Positions 6,665-6,958 of a stretch of DNA of 6,958 nt are shown piece after piece. The stretch comes from Anaerolineae bacterium (GTDB lineage Bacteria > Chloroflexota > Anaerolineae > Aggregatilineales > UBA3940). A model generated the notes under the pieces. That model made no database searches, was not told the origin of the DNA, and saw nothing but the letters and a program-made list of their open reading frames with translations. The stretch covers positions 1 to 6,958 of the forward strand of contig JAFGNO010000211.1 in NCBI GenBank assembly GCA_016926985.1. The letters are read 5' to 3'. The translations under genes were made by a program, and so were the position numbers. The number at the start of each line of letters is the position of its first letter. The first letter of the stretch is position 1.

Positions 6665-6925
6665 CTACTTGTCTTTAGAAAGGCGCATCATCCAGGTTTT
6701 GTCTGGTGTATTGCTGCTGTCTGCTTTGACTTTATTTACACGAGTCATCCAGTCCTGCCAACTCGCCGGATCGAAGGGTATCCCAGTTTTAAAACGAATC
6801 TGCAAATCGCCTAATAAAAGCCCAAGCTCATCTCCGTCAAATTTCAGGTATCTTTCATGGAGGAGAAGAAACATTGCTTTATAGGCTTCTTCTGGTGTTA
6901 AAAGGAGGTCAGAGTCTTCCATCAT
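6665..6925 (-). CDS. Small acidic protein, 86 aa, resembling polymorphic-toxin-associated (immunity-like) small proteins
   Basis: The minus strand encodes an 86-residue soluble protein with no signal peptide, membrane helix or cysteine. It has an N-terminal E-E-A-Y-K-A-M-F helix (13-19), a D30-G-D-E-L-G-L-L-L-G-D-L core (30-41), and an F51-D-P-A-S-W-Q-D-W-M segment. A Lys-rich tail follows. The pattern A-Y-x-A-M, S/G-D-x-L-G-x-L-L-G and D-P-A-x-W-x-D-W is one I associate with 90-100-residue proteins found beside Rhs/CDI-type toxins, often presumed immunity proteins; this is from memory and not certain. Consecutive ATGs at 6925 and 6922 are both possible, and because the frame stays open to the window edge a start further upstream cannot be excluded. 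No good ribosome site is seen. G+C is about 44% by hand count, against 55-70% in sampled lines of the NACHT gene, which hints at transfer. It converges on the NACHT gene across a shared terminator. Confidence 0.7.
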   Translation of the reverse strand: MMEDSDLLLTPEEAYKAMFLLLHERYLKFDGDELGLLLGDLQIRFKTGIPFDPASWQDWMTRVNKVKADSSNTPDKTWMMRLSKDK

Positions 6926-6958
6926 TTTCTGCTTACTCGGTCGGATTGAGGCACAGCA

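Noticed and set aside
6548..6884. Plus-strand frames of 88 and 105 codons after the terminator
   Set aside because: They start inside the palindromic element, lack a ribosome site and lie opposite the more protein-like minus-strand gene.
1..6958. CRISPR array, tRNA, insertion sequence or phage genes
   Set aside because: No regularly spaced repeats, cloverleaf with a tRNA T-loop, transposase motif or phage structural protein was seen.

Overview
The window reads as bacterial chromosome of moderately high G+C, with long conserved genes and short regulated gaps. The gene types suggest Chloroflexota, probably an Anaerolineae-like lineage: two adjacent polytopic GT-C/YfhO-type membrane proteins, a C4 zinc-ribbon coiled-coil protein, and a membrane-anchored NACHT-HEAT protein with a GxPGSGRT P-loop. 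This placement rests on remembered gene style, not on a marker gene. There is no tRNA, rRNA, CRISPR array or transposase.

Bases 1-2916 carry two overlapping minus-strand genes. The upstream one (2916 to 1321) encodes a complete 531-residue multi-spanning membrane protein of GT-C glycosyltransferase architecture with a soluble C-terminal domain. The downstream one (1337 to beyond base 1) encodes a YfhO-like membrane protein that runs off the window edge. The 17-base overlap and an internal Shine-Dalgarno sequence suggest translational coupling. Together they look like an envelope glycan or glycolipid transfer unit.

Bases 2917-3055 form a divergent promoter region. A clear TTGCTA-N18-TATAAT promoter drives the plus-strand zinc-ribbon gene (3056-3760). 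A weaker minus-strand -10 candidate overlaps its -10 box.

Bases 3761-3961 are a short but structure-rich spacer: five consecutive hairpins, the last of which is a perfect 6-3-6 dyad overlapping the -35 box of a second good promoter, TTGACC-N16-TAAAAT. That promoter drives the 837-residue gene at 3962-6475, the centrepiece of the window: one N-terminal membrane helix, a NACHT-type STAND NTPase module with Walker-A Lys replaced by Arg, a winged-helix-like segment and about eight C-terminal HEAT repeats. It resembles the architecture of bacterial NACHT sensors, some of which defend against phage, but no obvious effector domain is visible.

Bases 6476-6664 hold a strong terminator that should work in both directions, then a G+C-rich palindromic element that looks like a dispersed repeat. 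A convergent minus-strand gene of lower G+C (6925 to 6665) encodes an 86-residue protein resembling small proteins found near polymorphic toxins. Its upstream partner lies outside the window.
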